64,000 bases of DNA from Microcella frigidaquae. GTDB lineage: Bacteria; Actinomycetota; Actinomycetes; Actinomycetales; Microbacteriaceae. Shown in pieces: positions 33,490 through 40,919 of the stretch; position 1 is the stretch's first letter, and each line of letters starts with the position of its first letter. A program made the position numbers and the translations under genes. Below the pieces are notes generated by a model. It made no database searches, was not told where the DNA came from, and saw nothing but the letters and a program-made list of their open reading frames with translations. The stretch covers positions 1,488,001 through 1,552,000 of the forward strand of contig NZ_JACHBS010000001.1 in the NCBI RefSeq assembly GCF_014200395.1, in the 5' to 3' direction.

Positions 33490-34329
33490 TCATCGCCCGG
33501 CCTCGACGAGCGATGAGATCTCGGGCGGCGGGCCGACGGCGCGCGGGTACCACGTCTCGAACGCCGCGTAGGCGATGATCCGCTCTGCTGTCGACCAGGG
33601 AGGGTTGCAGCTGGTGAGGGTCAGCACCCGATCGGTCGGCGCGACGCCGGGAGCCGCCGGAACCGGCTCGAGCACGTCGACACCTGAGGGCCACACGTAC
33701 TCGAGCCCGCGGAAGCCGTACTGGTACCAGCCGTCGACCGTCTCGACATAGATCTTGTCGCCCAGGCGGAACGTGTCGATGTCGCCGAAGGCGCTGCCGT
33801 ACGTCCAGCGGTGTCCGGCGAGGGCGAAGTTGCCGACCTCGCCCGGCATCTGCGTGCCGATGTAGTGACCGACTCCGACAGTCCAGCTGTTCAGCACCGT
33901 CTCGACGTCGACGCCCTGGGCGATCGAGCGCTTCCACTCGGCGCCGAAACGCGGAACGATGAGGGCCCCGAAGACCTCTCCCTCGCGGGTCGGCTCGGGG
34001 GTGACGACCGGCTCGCCCGGATCGGCCGGGCGCTCGGCCGTTCCCTCCCCGCGCTCCCAGCGGGTCTGCAGCTCCTCCTGGACCTCCTCGGCGGCGACCT
34101 GCTGGTTGGAGCCGACGACGACATCGTTCAGCCAGAGGTACCAGCCGAGGAAGAGCATGACGACGACACCGGCAGTGATGAGGAGCTCGCCGAGCACCCC
34201 GGTCACCGTGATGCGGGCAGGTGGGCGAGGAGCCGCGGCCGCCCGCCGGCCGCGGCGGCGCTCCGGAACGGCCTGCTCGGCCGTCGCGGGCGCGGCGCTT
34301 GCCTCGGCGGAGGGCTCCTGCTCGGTCAC
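33490..34329 (-). CDS. srtE: Class E sortase
   Basis: This 279-residue sortase has an Arg-rich cytoplasmic N-terminus, one membrane helix (about 41-66) and an extracellular catalytic domain. The triad is visible: His173 in ALAGHRWTYG, Cys241 in LTLTSCNPPW and Arg250 in TAERIIAYA. Class E enzymes of high-GC actinobacteria cut LAxTG signals between Thr and Gly and link the protein to peptidoglycan. Three proteins at 1.3-6.4 kb carry LAATG and are its likely substrates. GTG 34329 is the start. The gene is divergent from crgA, and the 53-base gap must hold promoters for both. Confidence 0.92.
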   Translation of the reverse strand: MTEQEPSAEASAAPATAEQAVPERRRGRRAAAAPRPPARITVTGVLGELLITAGVVVMLFLGWYLWLNDVVVGSNQQVAAEEVQEELQTRWERGEGTAERPADPGEPVVTPEPTREGEVFGALIVPRFGAEWKRSIAQGVDVETVLNSWTVGVGHYIGTQMPGEVGNFALAGHRWTYGSAFGDIDTFRLGDKIYVETVDGWYQYGFRGLEYVWPSGVDVLEPVPAAPGVAPTDRVLTLTSCNPPWSTAERIIAYAAFETWYPRAVGPPPEISSLVEAGR

Positions 34330-34382
34330 GGCTCGATTCTAGCCGCAGGTTCCGGGGGGGCCCTGCGGTTAGACTGCTTCGC

Positions 34383-34622
34383 ATGGCCCGTACGACGACG
34401 CGCAACGCCGAGAACCCCGAGACGCCGCGGGGTGCTGACGCCCCAAATCCGGTCTGGTTCAAGCCGATCATGTTCGGCTTCATGCTCGTCGGCCTGATCT
34501 GGATCCTCGTGTACTACATCAGCCAGGCGTCCTGGCCGGTGCCGAGCCTCGGGCCGTGGAACATCATGGTCGGCTTCGGGATCATGTTCATCGGCTTTCT
34601 GATGACGATCCGGTGGCGCTGA
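34383..34622 (+). CDS. crgA: Cell division protein CrgA
   Basis: This 79-residue protein has the CrgA signature: a polar N-terminus, NPVWFKPIMFGFMLVGLIWILVYYIS as helix one, the short loop WPVPSLGPWNIMVG, and helix two ending FLMTIRWR. CrgA recruits division and wall-synthesis proteins to the septum in actinobacteria. ATG 34383 gives the expected length. Its place next to the kinase and sortase genes is the conserved one. Confidence 0.95.
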   Translation: MARTTTRNAENPETPRGADAPNPVWFKPIMFGFMLVGLIWILVYYISQASWPVPSLGPWNIMVGFGIMFIGFLMTIRWR

Positions 34623-34667
34623 CGCTCGGCACAGGGCGCGACGATTCTTCGAATTACACGGGTGTGA

Positions 34668-34698
34668 TTATCCCCACTGTGGACACCCCTGTGGATAA
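34668..34698. promoter_or_regulatory. DnaA-box cluster outside oriC
   Basis: TTATCCCCA (34668-34676, one mismatch), TGTGGACAC (34678-34686, minus-strand, weak) and TGTGGATAA (34690-34698, a perfect minus-strand DnaA box) are packed in 31 bases of the gap between crgA and the rhomboid gene. The genes converge here, so it is not a promoter region. It also reads as an inverted repeat with TTATCC and GGATAA ends. Confidence 0.55.
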
Positions 34699-34721
34699 GT
34701 CGTGGAGAGCGCCCGCGGCGC

Positions 34722-35570
34722 TCAGCCGATGACGAGGCGCAGCACGGTCGCCGCGACGAGCAGCGCACCGATGCCCGCGAGCAGCCAGGCCTGCTTCCGC
34801 TGCTGATCCGTGCGCCGGGTTCGGAGCATGATGGCGGCGCACGCCGCCCCCACGAGCAGGCCCCCGACGTGCGACTGCCACGAGACGCCCGGGATCAGGA
34901 ACCCGAGCGCCAGATTGATGGCGATGATCACGACCAGCTGGATGTTCCGGCCGCCCAGCCGGCGCTGGATGACGAAGAACGCGCCGAGAAGACCGAAGAT
35001 GGCGCCGGATGCTCCCACCACGATGCTGAGCGGCGCGAGCCACAGCACCGCGACTGAGCCGCCGAGGGCGGAGAGCACGTACACCGCCGCGAACCGCGCG
35101 CGCCCGATCAGGCTCTCGAGCAGCGGACCGAGCACCCACAGCGAGTACATGTTGAACATGATGTGGAAGATCGAACTGTCACTGTGCACGAGCGCGACGG
35201 TGAGCATCCGCCACGGTTCGATCGCGGTGAGCGGCGGAAAGTAGGCGAGTGCCGCGGTGACGGCACCCTGCGTCACCCACTGCAGCACGAAGACCGCGAG
35301 GGTGACCGCCAAGATGCTGTAGCTGACCACCGGAGCACGGCTGCCCGGGCGGAACGCCCGCACGACGGCCGGAGCCCGGCGCGGCAGGGAAGCCCGCGCG
35401 GCGGCGACGCACTCCGGGCACTGGACACCCACAGCCGCGGGCGTCCAGCACTCGGGGCAGACGGCGCGGTCGCAGCGCTGGCAGCGCACGCCGCTCGCCC
35501 GATCAGGGTGGCGATAGCAGCTTCCCGCGCCGGTCCCGGATCGGGGCTCGCCCGCCGCCGGATCGGTCAC
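34722..35570 (-). CDS. Rhomboid-family intramembrane serine protease with N-terminal zinc-binding region
   Basis: This 282-residue protease cleaves membrane proteins within the bilayer. The catalytic dyad is Ser188 in VGASGAIFG and His234 in WQSHVGG; the HIMFNMYSLWVLG phrase is the rhomboid His-Asn motif. Six or seven hydrophobic helices are present. The first 55 residues hold a B-box-like cysteine/histidine set (C18, H21, C30, C33, C38, C41, C51, C54). The GTG start at 35570 overlaps the stop of the cyclophilin gene by three bases. Substrates are unknown. Confidence 0.9.
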   Translation of the reverse strand: MTDPAAGEPRSGTGAGSCYRHPDRASGVRCQRCDRAVCPECWTPAAVGVQCPECVAAARASLPRRAPAVVRAFRPGSRAPVVSYSILAVTLAVFVLQWVTQGAVTAALAYFPPLTAIEPWRMLTVALVHSDSSIFHIMFNMYSLWVLGPLLESLIGRARFAAVYVLSALGGSVAVLWLAPLSIVVGASGAIFGLLGAFFVIQRRLGGRNIQLVVIIAINLALGFLIPGVSWQSHVGGLLVGAACAAIMLRTRRTDQQRKQAWLLAGIGALLVAATVLRLVIG

Positions 35571-36109
35571 GCGACCTCGACGACCTCGATGCTCGTGATG
35601 ACGACATCATGCAGCGGCTTGTCGTTCGCGTTCGTCGGCACCGCCTCGATCGCCTTCACGACGGCCTTCGAGTCGTCGTCGGCGACGGCACCGAAGATGG
35701 TGTGGTTGCCGTTGAGCCACGGCGTCGCGACGGTCGTGATGAAGAACTGCGAGCCGTTGGTGCCGCGGCCGCCGCGCTTGCCCGCGTTGGCCATGGCGAG
35801 CAGGAAGGGCTCGCTGAACTGCAGCTCGGGGTGGATCTCGTCGTCGAACTCGTAGCCGGGGCCGCCGATGCCCTGCCCGAGCGGGTCACCGCCCTGGAGC
35901 ATGAAGTCCTTGATGATGCGGTGGAAGATCACGCCGTTGTACAGCGGCTCGGTCGTCGCCTGCCCGGTGCGCGGGTGCGTCCACTCCAGCGTGCCGGTGG
36001 CGAGGCCGACGAAGTTGCGCACGGTCTTGGGGGCGTGGTTGCCGTAGAGGTTGACGACGATGTCGCCGTGGTTGGTGTGGATGGTGGCGACAGCGGTGTG
36101 GATCGACAT
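35567..36109 (-). CDS. Cyclophilin-type peptidyl-prolyl cis-trans isomerase
   Basis: This 180-residue cytoplasmic cyclophilin helps protein folding. Family motifs are FHRIIKDFMLQGGDP, RGTNGSQFFITT and LNGNHTIFGAV; the active-site Arg is in FHRI. I chose ATG 36109, which begins SIHTAVATIHTNHGDIVV as in close actinobacterial enzymes; ATG 36118 is three codons upstream and also possible, while the longer reading from 36211 gives a Pro/Ala-rich leader with no signal peptide. It is translationally coupled to the rhomboid gene downstream. Confidence 0.93.
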   Translation of the reverse strand: MSIHTAVATIHTNHGDIVVNLYGNHAPKTVRNFVGLATGTLEWTHPRTGQATTEPLYNGVIFHRIIKDFMLQGGDPLGQGIGGPGYEFDDEIHPELQFSEPFLLAMANAGKRGGRGTNGSQFFITTVATPWLNGNHTIFGAVADDDSKAVVKAIEAVPTNANDKPLHDVVITSIEVVEVA

Positions 36110-36232
36110 GCCGCCCATTCTGGCATGGAGGCTGCTGGCGGCTGGCTGAGCATCGGCGGCGCATCTGTTGGGCGCGGGGTCGGGGAGTGCCAGGATGGGG
36201 GTGTCGACCACTGACGATGCAGGAGGGTCACC

Positions 36233-36793
36233 ATGGAACTGTCACGCAAGCGCCAACGCGAGCTCAAGAAGCTGCGCCGCGAGGCCGAGAACGTCTGGGA
36301 CGAGCAGCGCGAGGTTCTCGAGCGTGCCGCGGGAATTCTGCGCGATGCCAGTCGGCAGGCCGCCTCGGTCGCCCGGGATGACGTCGCCCCGCGCGTTCGG
36401 CAGACCTATGAGAAGCGCATCGTCCCCGGCGTGGAAGCCGGTGTCGACTCCGTGCGGCACGCCGCGTCGGCGACGCGCGACCGCTTCGTCGACGACGTCC
36501 TTCCCGCGGTCACCGGCGCGATCGGCTCCGCGATCGCGGTGCTCGATGTCGCGCGCGACAAGCGCATCCGGGATGCTCTCCGCCAGGTCTCCTCGACCGG
36601 CCGCGAGCTCGCCACGCGCGGGAGTCAGCGCGTGGGCATCGTCGAGGTCAAGTCTCAGCCCGGGCCGGGCCGGTACATCCTGATCGGCCTCGGCGTGGTG
36701 GCGACCGCCGCGATCGCCTACGCCGCCTGGCAGACGCTGCGCACCGACGACGACCTCTGGGTCGAGGAGGAGATCGCCGCGCCGGAGGCGTGA
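36233..36793 (+). CDS. Uncharacterised tail-anchored-like membrane protein
   Basis: This 186-residue protein is of unknown function. The N-terminal half is charged and helical and could form a coiled coil (SRKRQRELKKLRREAENVWDEQREVLERAAGILRD). The middle is amphipathic (VEAGVDSVRHAASATRDRFVDDVLPAVTGAIGSAIAVLD). One membrane helix lies at about 148-167 (YILIGLGVVATAAIAYAAWQ), with a short acidic tail. ATG 36233 has AGGAGGG seven bases upstream. It is divergent from the cyclophilin gene and converges with the flavo-reductase gene. The layout suggests a cytoplasmic domain attached to the membrane by its C-terminus. Confidence 0.75.
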   Translation: MELSRKRQRELKKLRREAENVWDEQREVLERAAGILRDASRQAASVARDDVAPRVRQTYEKRIVPGVEAGVDSVRHAASATRDRFVDDVLPAVTGAIGSAIAVLDVARDKRIRDALRQVSSTGRELATRGSQRVGIVEVKSQPGPGRYILIGLGVVATAAIAYAAWQTLRTDDDLWVEEEIAAPEA

Positions 36794-36803
36794 GCCGCCC
36801 CCG

Positions 36804-38357
36804 TCACAGGTCGAGCACGAGCTCGGGCGTGCGCGCCCGCGAGACGCATGGGTAGAAGACCCCGACCTCGTCCTTGTCGGCATCCGGCATGACGGAGTCG
36901 AGGTGGAGCGGCGTGCCGCGGAGCACCCGCGTCTCGCACGTGCCGCACACGCCGGTGCCGCACGAGGTCGCGACCGGCAGGCCCGCCCCCTGCAGGGCGG
37001 CGAGAATGCTCTCCTCCGCCGCGACCTCGACGCGCGTCCCCGAGCGCTGCGCGACGACCGTGACGGCCACTCGTTCGACACCGACGGAACGGTCGGTCGC
37101 GATGAAGCGCTCCGTGTGGCAGCGGTCGCGCGGGGTCGCCTGCTCGACGGCATCGAGCAGCGTGCTGCTGCCGCAGGAGTAGACGGCGGTCTCCGGCCCG
37201 GTCGCCGCGATGACCCGCGCGAGGTCGAGGCGCTCGCTGCGCTCATCGCCCGCGACGACCTGCACGCGATCGCCGTACCGCTGCTCGAGCTCGGCGGCGA
37301 AGGCGAGCTGGCTCCGGGTGCGACCCAGGTAGAGCAGGCGCCAGGTACGCGTCGGCGGCAGGGCCTCGATCATCGCGCGGATCGGCGTGATGCCGATGCC
37401 GCCCGCGATAAACAGGTAGTCGTGCGCCGCCTCCAGGGGGAAGTGGTTGCGCGGCCCGATCACGTCGAGCTCGTCGCCGAGCTGGGCGATGTCGTGCAGC
37501 CAGGCGCTGCCGACACCAGTCGGCTCGGCCCTCAGCACGGCGATGTCGACGTGGTCGCGATCGGCGGGGTCGCTGCACAGCGAGTACTGGCGCTCGATGC
37601 CGATCGGCAGACGGAGCGTGATGTGCGCCCCGGCGTACCAGGGATCGATGGGCCGGCCGTCGACCCGGGCGAACCGCAGGCGCACGACGCCGTCGGCGAC
37701 CGGGTGCTTCGCGATGATGCGCATCCTGGTGACCGCCAGCGGGTCGCCGGGGTTCGCCTCGGCGAGGGAGGGGACGACACCGGCTCCCCCCGGTGCCGGA
37801 GCCGAGCTCGAAGCGGCCGCGGCGCGGGACCGGCGCGCCATGACCACGCGGACCGCCAGGGCGAGCAGGCTCGCCGTGACGATGACGGTCGCCACCAGCT
37901 GATACCAGACGGCCCCGGCGTCGGTGCCGGCGAGCGTACCGTGGACCGCGACGGCGAGCACCGCGACGTAGCTGAGGTAGTGCACGGCCTTCCAGAAACG
38001 GCGAGGCAGCCGGTTCATCACCAGCGAGGTGAGCTGCACGGCGAGCAGGACGTAGAACGACAGGATGCCGAGGGCCACGGGAACGGGCCGGTACTCGGCG
38101 ACAAGCGGGACCAGCAGCTGGTCGAGGGGCATCGCGAGCCACGGGTCGAGCATGAGCGAGACCAAGTGGATGCCCGTGAGCACGAGGGCCAAACCACCGA
38201 GATAGCGGTGGAGGCCCTGCAGCCACGCCGGGTTGTCCGCCCCCCGGAAGACGCGGGTCGACAGCAGGATTCCCCAGAGGACGGCGACCGTCATCACGAT
38301 CCAGGCGAGCACCGCGCTCGCGCGGGTGACGTACCACCAGAAGTGCGGGTCGTTCAT
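36804..38357 (-). CDS. Membrane flavo-reductase: ferric-reductase-like, FAD/NAD(P) and 2Fe-2S domains
   Basis: This 517-residue protein would carry electrons from NAD(P)H through flavin and an iron-sulfur cluster toward the membrane or beyond. Residues about 10-190 hold a ferric-reductase-like membrane domain (six helices, with His in LQGLHRYLGG, GIHLVSL, KAVHYLSY and VAVHGTLAG that could bind haem). Next comes an FNR-type module with FAD motif RQYSL and NAD motif AGGIGITPIRAM. The C-terminus is a plant-type 2Fe-2S ferredoxin (CGTGVCGTC and a later Cys in YPCVSRA). It overlaps the ApbE gene by four bases (ATGA). The acceptor is not visible; ferric iron or an extracellular flavoprotein is possible. 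Confidence 0.85.
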   Translation of the reverse strand: MNDPHFWWYVTRASAVLAWIVMTVAVLWGILLSTRVFRGADNPAWLQGLHRYLGGLALVLTGIHLVSLMLDPWLAMPLDQLLVPLVAEYRPVPVALGILSFYVLLAVQLTSLVMNRLPRRFWKAVHYLSYVAVLAVAVHGTLAGTDAGAVWYQLVATVIVTASLLALAVRVVMARRSRAAAASSSAPAPGGAGVVPSLAEANPGDPLAVTRMRIIAKHPVADGVVRLRFARVDGRPIDPWYAGAHITLRLPIGIERQYSLCSDPADRDHVDIAVLRAEPTGVGSAWLHDIAQLGDELDVIGPRNHFPLEAAHDYLFIAGGIGITPIRAMIEALPPTRTWRLLYLGRTRSQLAFAAELEQRYGDRVQVVAGDERSERLDLARVIAATGPETAVYSCGSSTLLDAVEQATPRDRCHTERFIATDRSVGVERVAVTVVAQRSGTRVEVAAEESILAALQGAGLPVATSCGTGVCGTCETRVLRGTPLHLDSVMPDADKDEVGVFYPCVSRARTPELVLDL

Positions 38358-39310
38358 GCGTAATCGCTCCAGTTCGGGGTCGTGCGCTCGACGCCGTCGG
38401 CATCGATGGTGAGGGCCGCGGCACCACGGGTGGGGAGCCAGGCGAGGTAGTCGTCGAGGGGGCGGAGGACGCCGGGCTTGGTGAGGGCCTCCGCGCGCGC
38501 CGCCGTGGCGGCGATGACCGTGACGGTCTGGGTGCTCGTGCGGGTGCTGCGCAGGGTGGCCGGGTCGATGAGGTGGTGGGCGTCCGCGCCGTCCACCCCG
38601 AGCCAGCGGCGCTTGCGCTGACTGGAGGTCGCGATGCCGCCGTCGCCCAGGCGCACGGTCGTGCGCGTGCTCGCGAGGTCGAACGGGTCCTCGACCCGGA
38701 CACGCCAGGCGATGCCGTCTGGTGCGGTGCCGCGCACCCGCACATCGCCGCCGACCTCGATGAGACAGCCGGCCACCCCCAGCGCCATCAGCTCATCGGC
38801 GATCAGGTCGGCGGCCAGGCCCTTGCCGATGCCGCCGGAATCGAGCGTCGTGCCGACCGGCAGGGTCACCGTCGCGCCATCGAGCCGCATGGCGTCGAGG
38901 TCGGCGCGGTCGCGGGCGGAGGGAGGAAGGGCGGTGGACCGGCTCCCGTCGACGAGCGACCGGCCGTAGCCCCCGGCCACGAGCGCAGGCAGGAGACCGG
39001 GGTCGAAGTCGCGATCGGTCTCGTGCCAGGCGGCCCGCATCGCATCGAGGAGCACGATCGTGTCGGCGTGCACCCTGGTCGGCCGCCCCTCGGCGGTGTT
39101 GACGCGGGTGAGGTCGCTGTCCGGGAGGAAGCGGCTCCAACGCTGCTCGAGCTCGACAAGGCGGCGCTCGGCACGAGCGACCGCTTGGATGCCGAGGTCC
39201 TCGTCGACATCCGCACCCTCGGGAGCGAGGACGATGCGGAGGCGGGCGCCCCCGCCCATCGCGCGGACCGCGCGATCGATGATGCGCGACGGCGCCTCGG
39301 TGGTCGGCAT
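38354..39310 (-). CDS. apbE: ApbE-family FAD:protein FMN transferase
   Basis: This 318-residue enzyme covalently attaches FMN to a Thr of a target protein, using FAD. Motifs include DFDPGLLPAL, the metal/FAD site TLDSGGIGKGLAADLI and CLIEVGGDVRVRG, and IATSSQRKRRW plus DAHHLIDPATL near the end. Its partner is usually an FMN-binding-domain protein with a (S/T)GA(S/T) motif, but I find none in the neighbouring genes. No signal peptide is seen, so this copy may act in the cytoplasm, which is less usual. It overlaps the reductase gene (ATGA) and lies eight bases downstream of a Pro/Ala-rich membrane protein gene. Confidence 0.9.
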   Translation of the reverse strand: MPTTEAPSRIIDRAVRAMGGGARLRIVLAPEGADVDEDLGIQAVARAERRLVELEQRWSRFLPDSDLTRVNTAEGRPTRVHADTIVLLDAMRAAWHETDRDFDPGLLPALVAGGYGRSLVDGSRSTALPPSARDRADLDAMRLDGATVTLPVGTTLDSGGIGKGLAADLIADELMALGVAGCLIEVGGDVRVRGTAPDGIAWRVRVEDPFDLASTRTTVRLGDGGIATSSQRKRRWLGVDGADAHHLIDPATLRSTRTSTQTVTVIAATAARAEALTKPGVLRPLDDYLAWLPTRGAAALTIDADGVERTTPNWSDYA

Positions 39311-39318
39311 GCGGACGA

Positions 39319-39717
39319 TCAGCCGCCGGAGCCGGCGGTGGTGCCGTCGGCGGGAGGTGCGGGTGCCGGGGCAGGCGCCGCCGGGGCAGGCGCCGGTGCC
39401 GGACGGGCGGGCGCGGCCGGCGCGGGCGCAGCCGTACCGGCGCCCGAACGCGGGCTCGTGCTGCCGCTCGACGTGCTGCTCGGTGCGGCAGGTGCCGCGA
39501 CGGGCTCGGGAAGCAGGCCCGCATCGAGCACCCGCACGGCCAGCGCCCGGGCGGGGACGCTCGCGGGCGCCGCGTCGACGACCGCGGCCGCGGCAGCCTG
39601 TTGCTCGGCGTGCGCCGCTGAGATCTGGAAGCCGGTCACCATGCCGATGAGGGCGATCGCGGTGCCGGCTCCCGTGAGGGAGCGCGCCACCGCGGCCGGG
39701 TGGGTGTTAGTCGTCAT
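39319..39717 (-). CDS. Pro/Ala-rich membrane-anchored or secreted protein
   Basis: This 132-residue protein has an N-terminal hydrophobic helix (SLTGAGTAIALIGMVTGFQISAAHA, about 13-37), which could be a signal peptide or an anchor. A short Ala/Val-rich folded part follows, and the C-terminal half is low-complexity Pro/Ala/Ser (PAPAPAPAAPAPAP). No domain is recognised. Its ATG 39717 lies inside the end of the preceding gene (11-base overlap), so translation is coupled. It belongs to the operon with ApbE and the flavo-reductase. It may be a wall-spanning linker or electron-transfer partner; that is only context-based. Confidence 0.72.
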   Translation of the reverse strand: MTTNTHPAAVARSLTGAGTAIALIGMVTGFQISAAHAEQQAAAAAVVDAAPASVPARALAVRVLDAGLLPEPVAAPAAPSSTSSGSTSPRSGAGTAAPAPAAPARPAPAPAPAAPAPAPAPPADGTTAGSGG

Positions 39718-40126
39718 CGTCCGTCTCGTCCTCGGACTCGTGGCTCTCGTCGTCCGACTCGTCATCCTCGGACTCGTGGCTCTCGTCCTCGTACTCATCA
39801 TCGTCGTCGTCGTCGTCGTACGAACCGGCGGAATTGCCCGCCGTCGGCGGAGCGGGCTGGACCGGGACCGCGGGGGTCTCAGTCGAGGTGCCGTCGTCGC
39901 CCTGGCCGGGGATGGTGCCGCTCTCCGCGTCGGCGAGACGCTGCCGGTACTCCTCCGGGATGTCGCTGCCCTTGGGCGCGACGGGGACGAGAACCGGGGT
40001 GGCCGTCCCGATGACGGAGGGCTCGCTCGACGCGGAGCTGAGCACGGACTGGTTCGCGGCGTAGGCGCCGCTCGCGGCACCGAGAACGGCGACGATGGAC
40101 AGGGCCGTGATGATCTGGTTCTTCAT
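39707..40126 (-). CDS. Secreted protein with extremely acidic C-terminus
   Basis: This 139-residue protein starts at ATG 40126 with a signal peptide (MKNQIITALSIVAVLGAASGAYA). The mature part is short (PKGSDIPEEYRQRLADAESGTIPG) and then becomes a Pro/Thr linker. The last 35 residues are nearly all Asp, Glu, Ser and His (for example SHESEDDESDDESHESEDE). The acidic repeat could bind calcium, iron or another cation outside the cell. It is the first gene of the four-gene flavin operon and is divergent from a response-regulator gene 121 bases away. No family is recognised. Confidence 0.75.
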   Translation of the reverse strand: MKNQIITALSIVAVLGAASGAYAANQSVLSSASSEPSVIGTATPVLVPVAPKGSDIPEEYRQRLADAESGTIPGQGDDGTSTETPAVPVQPAPPTAGNSAGSYDDDDDDDEYEDESHESEDDESDDESHESEDETDDDD

Positions 40127-40247
40127 GCTTCGACCGTACGGAGTTGTCGTTTCAGGAGCGCCCGCCGGATATCCAAGATTCATCCAAGATGGCGATCGAC
40201 CCGAGGGGATCCGTGCGAGCCGGACGGGACGGGTGCAGGATGAGCGC

Positions 40248-40919
40248 ATGCATGTTGTGGTGATCGAGGATGACGACGCCGTCGCCGACGGCATCGTCGA
40301 TGGTCTCTCCGACCGCTCGATCACCACGACGCGCGTCGCGACGGGCACCGAGGGCATCGCCGCCGTGGCGAGCCTCCAGCCCGATCTCGTCGTGCTCGAC
40401 CTCGGGCTTCCCGACATGGACGGCACCGAGGTCTGCCGCCGGTTGCGCGCGACGAGCGCCGTCCCGATCATCATCGTCAGCGCCCGCGACGAGGAGGTCG
40501 ACCGCGTGGTCGCACTCGAGATCGGTGCCGATGACTACGTGGTGAAGCCGTTCGGAATGCGCGAGCTCGTGGCCCGCATCCATGCCGTCACCCGCCGGAC
40601 GGTCCAGGATGCCGCCGCGAGCCCCCCCTCCGCGGAATCAACCAGCCGCCTCGTGGTCGACAGCCGGGCGCGGCGCGTGCTGCTCGACGATGTCGAGGTT
40701 CACCTGACGCCCCGCGAGTTCGACGTGCTCGAGTACCTCGACAGCGACCGCGGCGCCGTCTTCCGGCGGGCGGACATCCTGCGCGACGTCTGGGACACCA
40801 CCTGGTTCGGCACGGCGAAGACGCTGGATGCGCACATCGCGGCGATCCGCAAGAAGCTCGGTGACCCGCGCTGGATCGAGGCTGTCCGCGGCGTGGGCTT
40901 CAAGCTAGTCGAGCCCTGA
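40248..40919 (+). CDS. OmpR/PhoB-type response regulator
   Basis: This 223-residue regulator has a receiver domain (about 1-118) with acidic pocket EDDD, phospho-acceptor Asp51 in VVLDLGLPDMDG, Ser in IIIVSARD, and Lys in DDYVVKPFG. A winged-helix DNA-binding domain (about 132-222) follows, with LTPREFDVLEYL and KTLDAHIAAIRKKLGDPRWIEAVRGVGFKL. ATG 40248 gives a normal start (MHVVVIEDDD). The stop overlaps the histidine kinase gene by one base (TGATG). Because it is divergent from the acidic-protein/ApbE operon, it probably controls that operon; the signal is unknown. Confidence 0.93.
   Translation: MHVVVIEDDDAVADGIVDGLSDRSITTTRVATGTEGIAAVASLQPDLVVLDLGLPDMDGTEVCRRLRATSAVPIIIVSARDEEVDRVVALEIGADDYVVKPFGMRELVARIHAVTRRTVQDAAASPPSAESTSRLVVDSRARRVLLDDVEVHLTPREFDVLEYLDSDRGAVFRRADILRDVWDTTWFGTAKTLDAHIAAIRKKLGDPRWIEAVRGVGFKLVEP

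Noticed and set aside
36903..38363. Long open frame on the plus strand across the flavo-reductase gene
   Set aside because: The minus-strand gene has clear FAD, NAD and 2Fe-2S motifs; the opposite frame shows only Arg/Asp/His/Gly-rich shadow sequence.
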